A DNA stretch of 64,000 bases from Locusta migratoria (taxonomy: Eukaryota > Arthropoda > Insecta > Orthoptera > Acrididae), in assembly GCA_026315105.1 (NCBI GenBank), contig CM048747.1, forward strand, positions 280,128,154-280,192,153. The letters are read 5' to 3'. The notes under the pieces were generated by a model. That model did no database searches. It was not told the DNA's origin and saw nothing but the letters and a program-made list of their open reading frames with translations. Every line of letters begins with the position of its first letter. The first letter of the stretch is position 1. The position numbers and the translations under genes are program-made. This document shows positions 11,380-23,839 of this stretch, piece after piece.

Positions 11380-12100
11380 TATTGGATTTAACAGGAGCTC
11401 AATCCTATCAGTGAGTTGTGTATGCCTGTGTTCCTTATTTTCTGTAGTTGTGAAATAATTAGGCTTGTTTATTTATATTTCCACCAAGTACTAAAAACAA
11501 AAACAGACAAGTTGAACAACATATAACATATTTTTTTACCAAGATAGTGTAAATATATGTATTTTATACAGTGGTGTTAATATTTATATAGTTTTAATTT
11601 TTGTTTAATTATGGTCACATATCATCAAGCCATTCCGATATTAAGTTACCCTTGTAAACTGTACAAAGTTGCATGCAGAAAATAGTATGCTCAATACTAC
11701 ACCTTACCAAAGTTTTGGCAAAAAACTGCCACATGCTGCAAGTTCTTGATTACAATGTAATTTTCTCCCCCTTATTTCCTATGTAATTAAATCCAACCAA
11801 TTACATGTGTATGTGTATATGTAACTAGGTATACCTCAGACCACTGGTTATAAATTTCCATTAAAGCAGCAGTCTTCAGTAATGTTACAATACTTTAATT
11901 GGTGTTACTACCTGCACCAATATTTTTGTTTAATACTAACCTGCTCATTTTTGAATGTAAGAATGTGCAAAAGACCTATTGTGAATATTCATGAAAATCA
12001 ATTGGATGATGTAAACAAATTTTAAATACATAATTTGGGCATAATTAATACTTAGCTATAATCTTCCTGATCATATGAATAAATTTTGGACAGCGTTCAC
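11380..12100 (+). other. Probable lines 3'UTR with AATAAA at 12078
   Basis: AT-rich non-coding sequence after the stop codon. The first good AATAAA is at 12078-12083, about 700 bp past the stop. Earlier ATTAAA-like hexamers exist (near 11860), so alternative ends are possible. Confidence 0.45.
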
Positions 12101-12940
12101 TGTGTAGTAACCAGATTTTTTTGTCTTTTTGTTGTGCTGTGTGGGCCTAGTTAAAAATTTGATACTGTAGAGAGCATTAAAATGTCACAGGTTAAGTCTA
12201 TGTAATTTAGTTATTAGTTCACCAGTGAAAACCCTAAATTGAAAGTTGAGTTATTGTATTGTAAGAGCTCCCCTTCCCACCCCCCCTTTCCTCATTAGAT
12301 TTAGGATCCAGCTACTATGTGAGCCTCCATCACATACCTTACTAGGGAGATTCTGGTAGAAGCCAACATGATTATTTCACTAGTGGCATCACTACCATCT
12401 GTCTTGTGATTCAGTAAAACAAATAGCTGCTGACCCCATCTAAGTTTGTTGTTAAAACAGCATCATAATCCTTGGGGGGGGGGGGGGGGGGACACAACCC
12501 TTTCATGTAAACTACATGTATCTCACAGTCAAAAATGTTTTTATGCAAACCTGATGTCTGCAGTTTTCTTCTGTGAAACATGTTTGGGTATTATAGATTG
12601 GTTTCCATAACTAGTGAATCTGAATTATAGGACTACTGAAGGAGTTTAAAAACCAAATGATGAATAATTGTCTTTATATGACATACAATGTCGCTAGCTT
12701 CATATGTAGCTGGGCCTTGCAGTTAACATCACATGCCTGGTGTGGCAGTGCAACGTTAATCATTATTTGTCTCGCAATTAACTTAATGCGTTACTCATTT
12801 TTCAATACATCTGGTTAACTTTTTAAATAATATGGCTAAAATTTTACGGCGCTTCTCGCCAGGCACAAGTCTTATGTGGGCAACAGATAAATAATGAAGT
12901 GTAGAATTGCGTTAATGTCTTGTTTCACTCGCAGCAAAAT
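12100..12940. other. Intergenic sequence with G-tract
   Basis: No gene seen. An 18-base G homopolymer lies at 12474-12491. Confidence 0.5.
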
Positions 12941-12944
12941 TAAT

Positions 12945-13015
12945 ACTGAACCTGCTCTATGGTTGACAGGTTCTTGTATGTACCCTTGTCCGTTCAGAAA
13001 AAAATAATTTTCGTG
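12945..13015 (+). repeat. Dispersed repeat, copy 2
   Basis: CCTGCTCTATGGTTGACAGG, then TTCTTGTATGTACCCTTGTCC: the clearest copy of this family in the window. Confidence 0.65.
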
Positions 13016-13346
13016 TTAATTGAAGTTGTCGTGAAGAAACATTTATTGGTCAACTGAGTTGCCATCATTACCATTGGTGCCAACGTAACCAATGCAGCCT
13101 GGCAAGATGTGTTGTACAATTTAACCATAATATGTATTTTGATGAAAATGGCAATATTTGGCTTCTGTTTTTATAGCATTCATTGTGGAATCTTGACATA
13201 CAAATGGAAACTAAGTTATATATGTAGGCCTAATTAGTTTCATGTCTTTGTTCAATTGCTAATAATTTGTGAGTATCTATGTTTCCTCCCAGTGATGTTA
13301 TTACATATTCTAATAAGTTACCCCTGTTCAATGATTGTTTAATGTG

Positions 13347-13675
13347 TAATATAGTAAGGATAGTTTACAACTCACCACAAAGACGTGGTGATGAGCTGTG
13401 GCAGGCACATACAAAAGACACGCACATACAACACTTTCAGCTATTGGCCATGGCCTTCTTCAGAAAATAGAACACTCACGCAATCACACAGGCACACAAC
13501 ACAGTCATAACAACCATCGCCTTCGGCTGCCGCACCTCGATTCGAGGGGTGTGATTGCGTGAGTGTTCTATTTTCTAAAGAAGGCCATGGCCGATAGCTG
13601 AAAGTGTTGTATGTGCCTGTTGCAGCTCGTCGCCATGTCTTTGCAGTGAGTTGTAAACTGTCCTTACTATATTAT
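13347..13675. mobile_element. Foldback element with PLE-tail motif in both arms
   Basis: Arms of about 130 bp (13347-13480 and 13545-13675) are inverted copies, starting with TAGTAAGGATAGTTTACAAC on one side and ending with its near reverse complement on the other. Each arm carries the structured motif (13435-13463 minus; 13575-13604 plus), with a GGCC/GGCC hairpin. Another copy of one arm lies at 32.4-32.6 kb. There is no coding capacity. It is probably derived from the 3' tail of a Penelope-like element. Confidence 0.7.
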
Positions 13676-13879
13676 TAATTCCAACCTGGACTTTCCATTA
13701 TTATATTTTAATATGTCATAGGTCTGAAAACTAAAACACACTGATTCGTCTTTTCATTAGGTAAATATATAAAATATATGTTTACTCACTTTCCATAGGC
13801 TAATGATTCAATTTAACTTGGGGCAGGGGCAGTGGCAGTGTAATGTGCCAATTTTGGCAACAAAAGGTTTACTTTACAA

Positions 13880-14580
13880 TGATAATCAATTAATTTACTG
13901 ACGAGACAAGGATAGGTAAAGAGCCTATCAACTATAGTGCAGGAACAGCAGTAACTATTTATTTCATGCTCAACACAAAAGATTATTTCCCTCATTCTAT
14001 GTGACTGGGTTGTCAAAGAGAATTTAGCAGTCATTGCCAGCTTCAGCACTTTACTCCTCCACTGCCATAAGTAAAAATTGATCAAGATAACATTTCAATG
14101 ATATTTCGATCATCTTTTAATTTGGTTTGATTTTGAATGTTGAGTTGCTGCATTGTGTTAAGACTGCAGCATAATACTGTACTGTTAAAGAGAAGTTTGA
14201 GTCCACAACTGGTGCTTGATGTGCAGACTTTGGCAACGGCGTGATGAATGACAAGTTGCATTTGTGCAGCAGATAAGAAATACCTTTAGTCTTCATGGTT
14301 TGTAAACATGTAGTTGTTACGAGAATAATTGATATACTCATCGGACAAGGGAACATCAAGAACCTGTTGACCATAGAGTAGGAGTAGCATTATTTATTTA
14401 TTTCATGATTGACACAAAAGATTATTTCCTTCATTCTTTGTCATTGAGTTTTGAAAGAGCATGTACCTTTTCTGTGCAGCAAAAAACAAATAATTAATGC
14501 TGTTCCTGCTCTGTGGTTGACAGATTGTTGGTGTACCCTTGTCCAGTGAGTCAATTAATTATCTTTGTAATTATCTCCGT
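13880..14580. repeat. Cluster of three dispersed-repeat copies
   Basis: Two minus-strand copies in direct order (about 13880-14045 and 14325-14470, sharing CACAAAAGATTATTTCC and the complement of the CCTTGTCC block) are followed by a plus-strand copy at 14480-14580 (TGTTCCTGCTCTGTGGTTGA). The short ORFs here only reflect the repeat. Confidence 0.6.
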
Positions 14581-14884
14581 ACTGAAGACCGTAACAACAA
14601 CAATACTACCTGTCAGTGGTTGGTTGTTTGGTAGGCTACATCACTCTGTCACATTCACACCTTCTGTACCGTATATATTGAAAACCAGAATAAAAATCAC
14701 AATTAGTTCAGATTATTTGCCATCATACACGACTCCGGTCATTCATCGCGTCAAGCGCCAGTTACGGACTCATAAACAGCACTTTAACCATACTGTATGG
14801 TATACATTACATGATACAAAATTTGTATTTAATGATAGGAAGAAAGATGGAGGAATGACTCTAGCTGCACTAGAGCATTAAAAT

Positions 14885-14970
14885 AATTTGATGCCAGTCC
14901 AGGATTCGAACCCAAGTGGTCACCTTCACGTCTTGGTTATTTGAGCACACCTCCCGTCTATCGCAAATTT
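14885..14970 (-). repeat. tRNA-derived SINE fragment
   Basis: The minus strand reads a box-B like GGTTCGAATCC with tRNA-like flanks. The box-A side is poorly preserved and no cloverleaf closes, so it is a SINE remnant, not a tRNA gene. Confidence 0.5.
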
Positions 14971-15034
14971 CCATAGGTCATGGTTTATGGCAGTAGCACT
15001 CCTATCTTCCATGTCCTCTTGTGCTTGTCATTTT

Positions 15035-15215
15035 GATTCATTTATCAAATGTTTGTAATTCTATGGGACCAAACTACTTTGGTCATACGTCCCTAGACGT
15101 ACAAACTACTTAAACTAAGTTAAACTAACCTCAGGACAACACACACATCCATGCCCGAGGAAGGATTCGAACTTCTGGCGCGGGACGCCATGCAGTCCGT
15201 AATGTGGCACTCCAG
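15035..15215 (-). repeat. tRNA-derived SINE copy
   Basis: On the + strand: a 'tctatgggac' type start, 'cacacacatccatgcccgag', then GGATTCGAAC (box B reversed). Same order as the copy at 59.0-59.2 kb; the tRNA-like head is diverged. Confidence 0.75.
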
Positions 15216-15219
15216 ACCA

Positions 15220-16009
15220 ATTCATTTATCCTTGTCATCTTCACAGCATGCTTACCACATCTCTGTGCTTTTTGTTTTTGTAGTAAATTTTAAAGTTTTT
15301 ATGAAGTGGTCATCCTTTGACCAACTTGGTTTGTTGGCAAGTCCTGAGCCACATTCTTCAGAAATTCTTACCTTGTAGCTGCAAACCAGAGCTCGATTTG
15401 AAATGATATCTGAATTCAGACCATCCAGGTTTCACACTTGAAACAAACACTATTAATGGCCATCTCATTCAGCCAACACACACTAGTTACTGCCCTCTGA
15501 CAACTATGTATACCTTTTGTGCAGCTTTTAAATGCAAATTTTCTGGGAATCTTTATCAAGTCACACCCATATTTATTGTTGAAACAAATTGGTTGGAGCA
15601 ATTGGCTTCATTATCTTTTACAGAACTGAACAAGCTTGAAATTGTAGTCTTCGTTTATTAGGTAAAACTTTTGGTGCATATCTAGTTTGTTCTTATTTTA
15701 TGTTTTGATGAATGTTACCTATTTTTCAATAGAATTCTTACACTGGTGTACCAATTACGAGTTGTTATATATTTTCCAGTTACACTATTTCTTAAAGCTT
15801 GTAGGACTAAATTGCTGTATGCCCATGTGTTTTTCAGTTCCTTACACAAAATGTTCTGGGGTTTTATGCTGTATTTCTTTCGCTATTTTGTCAGAAGTAT
15901 CATCATCCTTGAAATGAAACAGGTTGTATGTCAATTATCACATTTACTCCAAGAGTATATGACTTCAAATACTTGTACTGCGGCAGTGTGATGTGTCCAT
16001 ACACAACAG

Positions 16010-16010
<1 letters not shown>
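15220..16010. other. Unassigned intergenic sequence
   Basis: No recognised gene or element. Confidence 0.45.

Positions 16011-16012
<2 letters not shown>

Positions 16013-16075
<63 letters not shown>
16013..16075. repeat. (CT)n microsatellite
   Basis: About 30 uninterrupted CT units. Confidence 0.95.
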
Positions 16076-16082
<7 letters not shown>

Positions 16083-16109
16083 ACTGCTTTCATCGTTGCT
16101 GCTGTTATG

Positions 16110-16330
16110 ATGTGGTCTACATTACCCAGACTGATTTAATGCAGCTCTTCACACTACCCTGCTCTGTGCAAGCCTCTTAATCTCTCAATAAGAACAGCAA
16201 CCTACATAATTTTGAACCTGCTTACTGTATTCATCTCTGTCTCCCTCTGCCATTTTTACCCAATGCTAAACTGACAATTCCTTGATGTCTCGGACTGTGT
16301 CCCACCAACTGATCCCTTCTCTTCATCAAG
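16110..16330 (-). pseudogene. RTE LINE 3' coding fragment
   Basis: The minus strand gives GDRDEYSKQVQNYVGCCSY and a final ALNQSG, matching the C-terminal part of the RTE element at 25.8-26.0 kb (RGEYSKQVLKDVGCHSY ... ASNQSA). Frameshifts and stops are present. It is a solo decayed fragment. Confidence 0.6.
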
Positions 16331-16339
16331 ATAAGCCAG

Positions 16340-17300
16340 ATATTTCTTTTCTCCTCCTTTCTTTCAGAAAGGACTTGGTAGATGCTTTGATAATTTCCAT
16401 ATCTATGAGAAATTTTGACTTTTCAGAAAGGACATAGAAATCAATGTTGCAACCTGTGTAACAGTTGATGTTGCTTAAAACATATAACTGATCATAAAAG
16501 TGAAAATGACAATTTCCTACAGAGTTCGCGCACATGAAAGACTATTGTGACGTTATGCAAAGAATTGAATTGTCACATCATTGAAACACTAAATAGCAGA
16601 TGGTAAAGTTGTTTAATAATGGAAAGTCCAGGTTGTAATCTAATTGTATAATGGTACATAGTAATGCTGGGTTACATAGTTAAAAGCGAAGTGGTACACA
16701 ATACAAGGAACAAACACGTTGGCTGCTGCCAGCCGCAGAAAGTGGCTCTGGCACGCCTTTTGATGTCATCGCGGCAATCAATGGGTTAAATAAATATAAA
16801 GAGAGAGACAGACAGACAGGCACTGCATAGAAAAATATATGGACCCAGCTAGCTTTGTCCACACAGAGATCACTAATAGTAGGAATATCTCTCGGATTCA
16901 TGTTGACCCAAATCACCCAGAGAAGTTTTACAAATTTTTGGTAGTATATTCACCAGTGGTTATTATGCTTAACTACTGATTGACATATTGTTGACAAACT
17001 GTTGTTAAGTTACCAGTTATGACCTCAACTCTCTAACCATGTAGTACATCAAGCCTTGTTCCAAGTATACCTAGTCAAGTTCCTTTCTTGTAATGCCTAC
17101 ATGCAGGATGTTTGTAAAAATGATCCTAAGCCAAAGCCTAATCTTTTAACATGTTGTCTGCCATGTGGCCGCAGTAAAGCGAAGCATGCCTGACAATGCT
17201 CGAAAAGTTGGATACTTCTTAAAACTATTATATGAACACTAACACAAAGTTCACTCAAAGAGTCTCAGCAGGTTTTAGTGTTTTTTAAGATACACCACAA
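16340..17300. other. Unassigned intergenic sequence
   Basis: Nothing recognised except a short GGAAAGTCCAGGTTGTAAT stretch near 16620, also seen beside foldbacks at 13.68 kb and 32.85 kb. Confidence 0.4.
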
Positions 17301-17975
17301 GAATGTGAGGGGTGTTCAAATGAAAAGGTGCAAAAGGACACTGTGGGTATATTTGAAGTCTTGTTCAGAGGCTTGAACACAACTATCTCACTGTTTTAAA
17401 GAGCTGAAGGATTCCCTCTTCTCAGAATTTCTCTGGCCATAACAAGAGCCAGTATTTTACTATGTCCTTCAGTTTGTCGTCCGAGTTGAAGTGCTCCCCT
17501 TTGAGTTGTTTTTTAGGGGACAAAACAGATGGAAATCACAGGGTAACATGTCTGGGCTGTAGGCCAGATGCTCAAGCTTCTCCCACATGAACTTGGCCAG
17601 TATACTTTGTGTGACTCTGGAGACATGTGGACACACGTTACCATGGAGCAGACTCACTCTCTCTGTGAACAGCTGAGGCCGTTTGCTCTTTATGGACTTG
17701 CATAGGCTATGGATTGTCTCTCAGTACACATCACTGTTGATTTTTCCGTGCTCCAGGAGTTAGATGAGTATCAAACTTGGATATCGAAAAAGACAGTTAA
17801 CATCACATTGCCTTTTGAGGGCACTGCCTTTAATTTTTTTTTAGAGGGAGGTGATAAATGCATACTTTGTGTCTGTAGATGTCACATTATGTTATCCCAA
17901 AGCGGCATATTCAAATTTCAACTGGTTGGTTGTTAAGACATTCTGTGTCTTTTGATTTGAACACCCCTCATGTAA
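17301..17975 (-). mobile_element. Mariner-like DNA transposon, internally deleted
   Basis: Inverted ends match over about 22 bp: TGAGGGGTGTTCAAAT at 17307 and its reverse complement near 17951-17970. The minus strand between them encodes the end of a mariner transposase at 17657-17469: MSLLHGNVCPHVSRVTQSIL, then LEHLAYSPDMLPCDFHLF. These correspond to the second and third catalytic acidic motifs of the DD34D group. The expected HDN reads HGN, so that catalytic Asp is lost. At about 670 bp it is half the size of an active element and is non-autonomous. Confidence 0.82.
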
Positions 17976-18183
17976 CAGCAATACTTGAACTGTTGACTTA
18001 AACATAATGCATGGTCTGAGACAAGAAAAACTTTTTAAGATTTATAAAATCACACAGTCGCAATATACTAACACATGTCTGTCAATTCTGGCCTATGTGT
18101 TCCAAGTTCTGCCCTGTAGTGAGAACAACTCCAATAGGGATGGGAGGATGCAGGGTAAGTGTGGGGATCAATATACCAATATT

Positions 18184-18610
18184 GCCCAACTGAGTGAGTA
18201 GGTACTAGTCGGGTGGAAAGAGATGCATCTTAGGAACTGTGAGAAGGGCAGGAACAAAAGGGGGAGGTGTAGAGAAAGGGGGCAAAACACAGATAAGAGG
18301 TATCAGATGGGAAGGTTGGGTATGGGGACAACAGGTTAACATAGATTAACACCTGGCTAACTTTGGGGCCAGAGAATGTATAGTAAGGATAACTGCTGGA
18401 GTTTAAATGTCGTGAGCAGCCACTGAAATCAAACATGTTACACTGAGCTCCATGATAGCCACAGGGTGGTCTACCTTGCTTTTGGCCACAGTTTGATGGT
18501 GGCCATTCATTGATAGACAGCTGGTTATTAGTCATACCAACAAAAAAAGCTGTAACAATTGGAAATTGCATGGCTGATTTCACTTGTGGTGCTGCCTTTA
18601 ATGGCCATGC
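18184..18610 (-). pseudogene. Penelope-like element fragment, GIY-YIG end
   Basis: The minus strand encodes AFFVGMTNNQLSI then NEWPPSNC, an eroded GIY-YIG block like those at 0.8, 31.8 and 63.5 kb. The rest is frame-shifted. No tail motif was seen downstream. Confidence 0.65.
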
Positions 18611-18619
18611 ATGGTTAAT

Positions 18620-19800
18620 TTGGATGAGAGTGGTGACCTCTATTGTCGTCTGTAATATTGGGGATTGTACATATTTTATTTTTTTAAGCCTGCATTGTAC
18701 AGGACGCTATGTTTTCTAACAACCTTTATCGAGACTACCATGCAACTTCTGTAAGGTGGAGTGTGCATTGCAGAATGCCTGGTTATTAGTGACCTCTATC
18801 ACACAACTCGTGGTGTGTGGAATGTCAGTCTGAAACATACTATTAAATGAAGAACATATGGTCACTGAAATTTGTGAATTTAACTTGTCAGTGATATGTT
18901 TACTGCATGGAAATTATCCATTGTATGTAACATTTATGATGAGGTATGTAATGTCACTGAATTGTGATCAAAATTAGTATGTAACAACATTTAATATTTA
19001 TTTGATAGTGTTCATTATGTCAATTTTCTGATTTCTGGTACATTTTCATAGGCATATGGTTTGAAAATGGACAGGATCATTCGATACTAGTCACGAAATA
19101 AAAGGTTAATGCAACTTCGACAGAAATTGTGGTGAATACAATTGTTGCTCGACAGCACACATTGTCCTCTGTCCTCGGGCACCTCATTTTGAGATTTATG
19201 CCATGTAATTTTGATATATAAATGATCTAAATATATTTTAATTTTATAATCTTAAAATCCTGGTAAATTATGAACTACTGCACCTTTTTGAGGTGTGTTA
19301 ACATTCATGAACAAAATGTCAACTACAAGTTTTTCTGTAACTTGCCTGATTTGTGTTTTAGGTAATATGTTCAGATATTTATTTTAGCCTTTTCTTTGTT
19401 GAATTGGCCATGGCCGCTTCCCTTTCTTAACCGTCACACAAAGTTGTTATTTTCCAGTGACTTTGTGGTTTGCATACTCAGATGCTTGAACTTTACCCAC
19501 CTACATGACTTTAAGTGAGTCTCCTGCCATTTATTGGTCGATGACTCGTATAATACTGTCAATTTTGCGACCTCAAGCCATGCCCACTCGCAATTTAAAC
19601 AAATCTCTCGTGCACAGCTGCAACTGTTTCAGTGCACCTCCAATGGTTCATAAATGGCCATGCCACCACATTGTGTAACTAAACCTCCAGGGTTATATAT
19701 TGCCTGTTTCCACCAACCTAGAATCCACTCACTCTGTCAGGCACTGTTAGTATATCTTCCAACCACTTCCTGTATCATTCCCATTTCCCTCAATTTATCC
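18620..19800. other. Unassigned AT-rich intergenic sequence
   Basis: No gene recognised. Part of 19.5-19.8 kb may be decayed 3' sequence of the neighbouring RTE element, but frames there are broken. Confidence 0.4.
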
Positions 19801-19821
19801 AAGTTCCATCTCCTTATTTTC

Positions 19822-20995
19822 CTACCTTTCTGCAGTTTTTTTCAGTTTCAGCCTACAGTTCATGACCAATAAGTTATGGTGAGAGTCTATATCTGACCCT
19901 GGGTATGTCTTACAGTTTAAAACCTGGTTCCAAAATCTATGTTTTACCATTATAAAATCTGTCTGATAGTTTCCAGTGTCTCCTGGTCTCTTCCTTGTAT
20001 ACCACCTTCTTTTGTAATTCTTAAACCAGGTGTTTGTTACAATTAAATCATGTTCTGTGCAAAATTCTACCAGGTGACTTCCTCTTTCATTCCTTCTGCC
20101 CAGTCCATATTCACCTACTATTTTTCCTTCTCTTCCTTTTCCTACTACCGAATTCCAGTCTCCCATCACAATTAAGTTTTCCTCTCCCTCAATTGTCTGA
20201 ATAATTGCCTTTAACTCCTCATACATTTCTTCAATCTTCTCATCATCGGAAGAGCTAGTCGGCATATAAACCTGTACTACTGTTGTTGGTGTTGGCTTCG
20301 TATCTATTTTGACTACGATAATGCGATCACTGTGCTGCTTATAGTAGTTTACCCACATTCCTATTTTCTTATTCATTATCAGTCCTACTCCTGTGATACC
20401 CCCAACTGATTTCGTACTTATAATTCTGTACTCACCTGACCAGAAATCCTGCCACCGAACTTCACTAATCCCCACTATATCTAACTTCAACCTATCCATT
20501 TCCCTTTTTAAATTTTCTAATTTTCCTACCCAATTAAGGTATCTAACATTCCACGCTCCGATCCATAGAATGCCAGTATTGTCTTTCCTGATGACAACAT
20601 TCTCCCGAGTAGTCCCCGCCCCGAGATCCGAATGGGGAACTATTTTAACCTCCAGAATATTTTACCCAAGAGGATGCCATCATCATATTTTCATACAGTA
20701 GAACTGCATGTCCCCAGGAAAAGTAACGGCTGTAGTTTCCCCTTGCTTTCAGCCGTTCGCAGTAACTGTGTGACAAAGCCACATTATTAGCTGATGTTAC
20801 AAGGCCAGCTCAGTCAATCATCCAGACTGTTGCCCCTGTAACTACTGAAAAGGCTGCTGCCCCTCTTCAGGAACCACACATTTGTCTTGCCTCTCCACAG
20901 ATACCCCTCCGCTGTGGTTGCACCTAGGGTACAGCTATCTGTATCGTTGAGGCACGAGAGCCACCCAACCTCGGCAATGTCTGTTGTTCATGGGG
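19822..20995 (-). pseudogene. RTE-type LINE: 5' region and endonuclease
   Basis: Minus-strand APE-like endonuclease of an RTE (BovB-type) LINE, the kind often labelled 'craniofacial development protein 2-like'. The frame is open from 20499 to 19825, preceded by in-frame IGAWNVRYLNWVGKLENLK. Seen motifs are LDIVGISEVRWQ, ENLIVMGDWNSVVGKGREG and the terminal DIDSHHNLLVMN. The last should carry the catalytic SDH; here it reads SHH, so the enzyme is probably dead. Sequence at 20560-20995 is the element's 5' leader, matched by copies at 21.7 kb and 23.84-24.1 kb. The RT is absent: the copy is cut off on its 3' side near 19.8 kb. Confidence 0.82.
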
Positions 20996-21349
20996 GGTGG
21001 AATATCATATTAAAATTCTGAAATTTGCAAAGTCATGCCCATCTGTATTTAACGGTTGGAGAATTCAGTGATTGGGAATACTTGTATTATGTGCTACTGA
21101 ATGAAAGGATTTTGATCTCGTAAGCAGATTGAAATTTATTCATGAAAGAAATTTAACAGAATGAAAATTCATTTCCAAGTGTGAGTTGTATATAATTATA
21201 AAATTTGATTCTTTAAACAAACAAATGCAGAGATAACTACAATAAGGAGGGCCACCTCCAGTATCTTTAAAAGACAAGTTGATTGAGATACTGGCTTGAG
21301 AGTCATTTCATGTCAAATCAACACACTTTAAATAAAAATTTTACCTCAC

Positions 21350-21499
21350 CCTCTTAGGTTTTGCTGAAAGTTGGTAAACGAAATTTCCGTTTTTTACCTC
21401 TAACCATTCCTGAAATATGGTCATCCTCTTAGGTTTTGCTGAAAGTTGGTATACGAAATTTCCGTTTTTTACCTCTAACCATTCCTGAAATATGGTCAT
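21350..21499. repeat. 75-bp tandem duplication
   Basis: Two adjacent 75-bp units starting CTCTTAGGTTTTGCTGAAAG (21351 and 21426) differ at one noticed base (taaacg versus tatacg). It is a recent local duplication in non-coding sequence. Confidence 0.92.
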
Positions 21500-21711
21500 A
21501 TAAACTTTTCAAAAACTGGCCAAAAATGGCTTTATTTTTATACATATATAATTTATTATTATTATTATATTTTTTTTTTTTTTTAGCTACAACTTTCACC
21601 ATTTCAAGCCCCATGCTCCAAGGCAGTATGGAGCTACATCTTCTAAACTATAATATTTCCTACAAGTAGCAATGTCTTTTTTAAACTTGTTACAATATAT
21701 ACCCACCCTCA

Positions 21712-21885
21712 TGAACCACAGATGTTGGTGAGGTGGGGTGGCTTGCGTGTCTCAATGAAACAGATAGCCATACTGTAGGTGCAACCACAGCAGAAGAGTA
21801 CATATGGTGAGGCCAGACAAACATGCGGTTCCTGAAGCGGGGCAGCAGCCTTTTCAGTAGTTACAGAACAACAGTCTGTATCAGT
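21712..21885 (+). repeat. RTE 5' leader fragment
   Basis: Inverted relative to 20815-20995 and clearly homologous (shared GCAACCACAGC and TTTTCAGTAGTTAC phrases). It is the 5' leader of an RTE element without coding sequence. Confidence 0.65.
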
Positions 21886-22290
21886 GGTACTCCACCTGCG
21901 ACCCACAGGCTACTTTTTTGAGTGGCCCAGCAATCTAGTCATCCAGTATTCAAAATTTTGCAATAAAAATCTCTAATGACTGGTTGATAAAAATGGGCGA
22001 GATGCGTGCAGCAAAACCGACGAAGCCAGTGCTCTGAATTTAACCAGCAAGTTCTTCACAATGCACGTTTTTTCTTGTGAAGCAGGTCCCACTCGAGTGT
22101 TTGCAAGCCCCATGCTGTTCCAGTGCTTTCCCCCTCCCTGGATGGCGACTGTGGCAGCTCGAACAGCACTCGCAATCGCGTTCTTTTCGGGGCGCTGAAG
22201 TATTCGTTCTGAATCCTATCAAGTGTGACACTGTTAATATGTCTAGTGAGCATTCAGCACGAGCAAAAATGGTTTGTGTATAAGTGTGCC
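21878..22290 (+). mobile_element. Possible hAT transposon end
   Basis: CAGTGGTACTCCACCTGCGA resembles the common hAT terminus CAGTGGTTCTCAACC. The next 400 bp are more GC-rich than the surroundings. No transposase motif and no second terminus were found. Confidence 0.35.
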
Positions 22291-22299
22291 ATTTTTTTA

Positions 22300-23830
22300 A
22301 TGCTTACTGGGAAGGTTCGTATTAGTTCGTGAAGTGTGTTGGGAAAGCACTGTACTTAATATGCAATTCAACCGTAATTATCAAAGAACTATCACTATGA
22401 AAATAAACACTCCATAACACACGAGGGGCAAGGTAAAAATAAGTTAATCAGTACTATGTGTGACTGTGCTGCAAGTTTCAAATTGCAGTTTTTGCTTTTT
22501 AAAAGTCAGCATCAAAAGAGTAATTTGGACAATTTTCCCTTTCTAAAATCCTTGAATCTATGTAATTTACAAACATTGCAGAAAGAATTTGAATACAATT
22601 TTTAAAAAATTAAATAAGTAAAACCTTCACTCAGAGTTTTTATGACGCCTTTTTCGGTGAAGTTGTAGTGTGAGCCATATGGGATATGGTAGCTTCAGTG
22701 GGCAATATGATGAAATATTCTGTCAGGGTTGTGCCAAAGAGGCAGCAGCACTGCGCCAGGCCTACATGCCCGCACCTCCGTAACCAAAAAGGAGTGTGTC
22801 CTGTCTGGACGCGGGTTGCTGCGGTGCAGGTGGCAGCTATACAAACAGGGCCCACAGGGGGCTTGAGAGATTCTCCGCTTGTCGTGCTCTGGGGTAGGAC
22901 CCATATCACTCTAGGCAGGCATCATGCTTGGTGCAGATTGCATCACTAGCTGTTATACATTGTAGCATGTTAGTAACTGATCTGAGAGTGTTGTTTTATG
23001 GGAGAGGTTCTGGTTTTCAACTCTGTTTCTTAGTATTGGAGTTTTTATTCATCCAATTATTCTCCTTTTGTCAGTCGAGTTCCACTATTCTAAAATATTG
23101 CAGCTGTATAAGTCTCCTGAGCCGTATGCAGTCTACAAGCATTGCAGAATGCTTCACTTCCACTTCTGCTTCAGGTGTATGCTACTGTCACAAATCTACG
23201 TCCCTTCTGACTCCCTCTCAGGGATGCAACAGAACACCCACAGAATGGTCCATCAAGACTCCAATTTGAGTTGACAATAATACTGTGTGATTCAGTAGTA
23301 GAAAACTGCTATCAGCATTAAACTGGAGATTTGATTCCATTTTATAAAGACTGTATCTGTAAACATTTTAATGATTAATGAAGTTAATTTTTTTGTTAAC
23401 ACTGTCCAGCTTTTGCAAGTACCATAGTGGCAGTTCACACTAATCACTCACCCTGCCTGCCTTGTAAATAAATAAATAAAATCACTAAATGCCATATTCC
23501 ATTAATCAACGTACATTATGAACAAAGATATTTAACAAAAACGTAACTGCTTGGAAATGGCTGTCAAAAGGTTGCAGCAGAGTTTTAGACGGCCACTCAA
23601 ACTTTTTAAGTTCTTACATATCGTTCTTTGAAATTAATTGTGATTTTTTTTTTCTAAAGAACAAGTGCACAAATTTTAAAATATTAAGAAAATATTAACT
23701 AACAATTAGTTCAGATATATTTCAAAAATCAACATACTCTTCTGCTAACAATAATATATTGTTAGATAGATTTTGATGATAAAACAAATGGTTGTAGTTA
23801 TTTCACAGTGCTATTTAGTCCTGTAATAAT
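22300..23830. other. Unassigned intergenic sequence
   Basis: Short ORFs only, none with a recognisable domain. Confidence 0.45.
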
Positions 23831-23839
23831 GTAATAAAA

